Shown: one piece after another, positions 62,341 to 64,000 of the stretch | Layout: every line of letters begins with the position of its first letter | Position numbering within the stretch: the first letter of the stretch is position 1 | NCBI RefSeq assembly: GCF_902168175.1 | Contig: NZ_CABHOU010000095.1 | Coordinates: 1-64,000, forward strand | Reading direction: 5' to 3' | DNA: 64,000 nucleotides | Origin: an uncultured Chitinophaga sp. | Lineage (GTDB): Bacteria; Bacteroidota; Bacteroidia; Chitinophagales; Chitinophagaceae | Notes under the pieces: model-generated | What the model saw: only the letters and a program-made list of their open reading frames with translations | Told to the model about the DNA's origin: nothing | Database searches by the model: none | Program-made: the position numbers and the translations under genes

Positions 62341-63616
62341 CATTATTTGCTGCTTGACTGGGTGTGTCGTAGTAGCGAACGATGTTAAAGCGCAGGAGAA
62401 TTCTCCTTACTCGCGTTATGGCCTTGGTGATCTGTACAACACACAGCACGTGGTAAACCGCGGTATGGGTGGAGTATCCCAGGCTTACAGCGATTTTCAG
62501 TCGGTTAACTTTACGAATCCGGCCAGCTACTCGAACCTGAAATTGGTGACTTATGACGTGGCTTTAGAAGGCGGCGTTAAAAAGATCACAGATAAAGATC
62601 AGTCCTTTAGCTCAGGACTTGGAAACCTGGCTTACCTCCAGCTCGGCATTCCCCTCCGTAATAAGTGGGGCGTTGTAGCAGGTTTGAGGCCTATGACCAA
62701 CGTTTCTTACAACATTACGCGTAGCGAGGAACGCATCTTCTTCGATACCTTACAGATGCCTGTACTTTACCAATACGAGGGTACCGGTGGCGTTTACCAG
62801 GCTTACATCGGTTCTGGTTTTGGCTGGAAGGGTATCAGCGTAGGGTTTAATGCAGGGTACATTTTTGGCAACATTCAGAACAGTACCAAGGCAATTTATC
62901 CCCTTGAGTCCAATACTTTTCCTTCGCAACATAGCAAACGTACTACCTACCAGAGTTTCTTCTATAACATTGGGCTGCAGTATGAAATTAAGTTGAACAA
63001 GGAAACCAGTATGGTGTTGGGTGCTTCCGGTAACTTTGAGCAAAAGCTTAAAGCCCGACGCGAAGTATTGCGCGAAACGCTGTACTACGATGCAGGTTCC
63101 AACGACTACGGTACACAGGATACAGTATCCTATACCAGTGGCGACCGCGGAAATATCGTGTACCCGCAGCAGTTTGGTGCAGGTATCATGTTTAAAAAGA
63201 TAGACAAGTGGCAGTTCGGTGCTGACTTTACCTCCGGTAAATGGTCCGAATACCGCAACTATAAAGAGGCCGATTCTACCCGCGATACCTGGAAGGTGGC
63301 AGTAGGTGGCCAGTTTACACCAAACGTATTGGCGCTTAAAGGCTACTGGAACAGGGTAACTTACCGCCTGGGTGGTTACTATGGCCAGGATTACATCAAA
63401 CTGGGCGGACAGGACATGTCGGCCATGGCTGTAACCTTCGGTGCAGGGTTGCCGGTTAGAAGAATGATGTACTCTAACCAGTTCTCTATTGTGAACCTTT
63501 CGTTTGAAATTGGCCGCAGGGGCGATAACAATACGTTGTTAAAAGAGAACTTTTACCGCGTAGGCCTCGGCTTCAGCCTTAGCGACCGCTGGTTCATCAA
63601 ACAAAAATACGACTAA
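62321..63616 (+). CDS. predicted outer-membrane barrel protein
   Basis: 431 residues with a signal peptide (ending VKAQ). It begins ENSPYSRYGLGDLYNTQHVVNRGMGGVSQAYSDFQSVNFTNPASYS, which resembles FadL/PorV-like barrels of Bacteroidota that follow coaX. The end SLSDRWFIKQKYD is barrel-like. The ligand is unknown. It sits between coaX and lptC, a conserved order that I recall from Bacteroidota. Confidence 0.83.
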   Translation: MHWKKISIICCLTGCVVVANDVKAQENSPYSRYGLGDLYNTQHVVNRGMGGVSQAYSDFQSVNFTNPASYSNLKLVTYDVALEGGVKKITDKDQSFSSGLGNLAYLQLGIPLRNKWGVVAGLRPMTNVSYNITRSEERIFFDTLQMPVLYQYEGTGGVYQAYIGSGFGWKGISVGFNAGYIFGNIQNSTKAIYPLESNTFPSQHSKRTTYQSFFYNIGLQYEIKLNKETSMVLGASGNFEQKLKARREVLRETLYYDAGSNDYGTQDTVSYTSGDRGNIVYPQQFGAGIMFKKIDKWQFGADFTSGKWSEYRNYKEADSTRDTWKVAVGGQFTPNVLALKGYWNRVTYRLGGYYGQDYIKLGGQDMSAMAVTFGAGLPVRRMMYSNQFSIVNLSFEIGRRGDNNTLLKENFYRVGLGFSLSDRWFIKQKYD

Positions 63617-63625
63617 GGTTTTCCG

Positions 63626-64000
63626 TTGAAAAAGCTGTTGTTATATACTACTCTGGGCATTTTGCTTTGTAGCTGCGAGAATAAACTCGAGCAGATCATG
63701 GCGCTTGATAAAAGCGCTATAGGGGTAGAGGAAGGCTTTGATATTAAAGTGATCATCAGCCAGGCAGGCCATGTAAAGGCTGAGCTTACGGGTCCTTATA
63801 TGCAACGTCACCTGCAACACCCGGCTTTTGTGGAGTTCTCGAAGGGAATGAAAGTATTGTTCTACGACGATTCCCTGAACCTCACCAGCACCCTTACCGC
63901 CAAATACGGCAAGTACTTTGAAAGTAACGGCGATATATTTTTAAGAGACAGTGTTGTGTTTATTAACACGGTAACACATGCCCGCATGGATTGCCACCGT
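63626..64000 (+). CDS. lptC: LptC-like lipoprotein, 5' part
   Basis: TTG at 63626 starts a frame open to the window edge: 125 codons. A lipoprotein signal (LLLYTTLGILLCSC) is followed by a beta-rich region (LTAKYGKYFESNGDIFLRDS) typical of LptC, the inner-membrane factor of lipopolysaccharide export. Family assignment rests on this stretch and on gene order, because the protein is incomplete. Confidence 0.75.
   Translation, partial: MKKLLLYTTLGILLCSCENKLEQIMALDKSAIGVEEGFDIKVIISQAGHVKAELTGPYMQRHLQHPAFVEFSKGMKVLFYDDSLNLTSTLTAKYGKYFESNGDIFLRDSVVFINTVTHARMDCHR

Noticed and set aside
1..64000. tRNA, rRNA, insertion sequences or prophage
   Set aside because: No T-loop-like sequence with matching acceptor stem, no rRNA-like stretches and no transposase, integrase or phage structural genes were seen.

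Overview
The window comes from a Bacteroidota chromosome, most likely the Chitinophagaceae (Chitinophaga-like). Four things point there: type IX secretion system (T9SS) cargo with gliding-type C-terminal domains and a PorP/SprF partner; an alternative complex III operon joined to a cytochrome c oxidase operon; lipoprotein signals followed by acidic residues; and -7 promoter boxes of the Bacteroidota form TAnnTTTG with few Shine-Dalgarno sequences. Family names rest on recognised motifs, since no database search was possible. I see no rRNA, tRNA, CRISPR array, insertion sequence or prophage.

Layout. 1-1.5 kb: end of a double-OmpA protein, convergent with a membrane transglutaminase-like protein. 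1.6-4.3 kb: a NACHT-like STAND NTPase with an HTH-like N-terminus. 4.3-5.0 kb: a long non-coding stretch with a helically phased TGAACA repeat array. 5.0-15.8 kb: a T9SS surface cluster (2569-residue Ig-repeat adhesin, PorP/SprF protein, PorE-like OmpA protein). 16-34 kb: mostly housekeeping genes (lipoprotein, MATE pump, PfkB kinase, S1/P1 nuclease, uvrB, ammonium transporter plus porin, DUF2461, asd, a lamin-tail T9SS protein, DUF5606, M3 peptidase), often separated by clear intrinsic terminators. 34-37.6 kb: a divergent metal-related locus, SCO-fur against a TonB-dependent receptor, with two TTAGAC palindromes between. 37.6-38.3 kb: a nest of repeats. 38.3-39.6 kb: an outer-membrane protein and purN. 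40.1-56.2 kb: the respiratory island actABCDEF - coxB - coxA - ctaB - two subunit III genes - subunit IV - sco - DUF420 - small CxxC protein. 56.2-64 kb: MarR regulator, CLC channel, SMR exporter with an upstream 20-codon micro-ORF, meaB, glycosyltransferase, Lon-N protein, coaX, an outer-membrane protein and the start of lptC.

How the genes work together. Alternative complex III oxidises menaquinol and passes electrons to the aa3-type oxidase next door, whose CuA and heme cofactors need the SCO, CtaB and DUF420 proteins in the same run. The adhesin trio is a self-contained cargo plus outer-membrane partner set for T9SS. The SCO-fur/receptor locus looks like metal acquisition under shared control.

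Observations most worth checking: (1) the in-frame membrane anchor of the second SCO gene, which has only an ATT start codon; (2) the aromatic 20-residue micro-ORF before the SMR gene; (3) the 10-bp phased repeat array; (4) paired palindromes at the metal locus; (5) a 52-bp REP-like family and a 232-bp inverted-repeat element; (6) several genes whose -7 box lies only 4-6 nt before the start codon, suggesting leaderless mRNAs.
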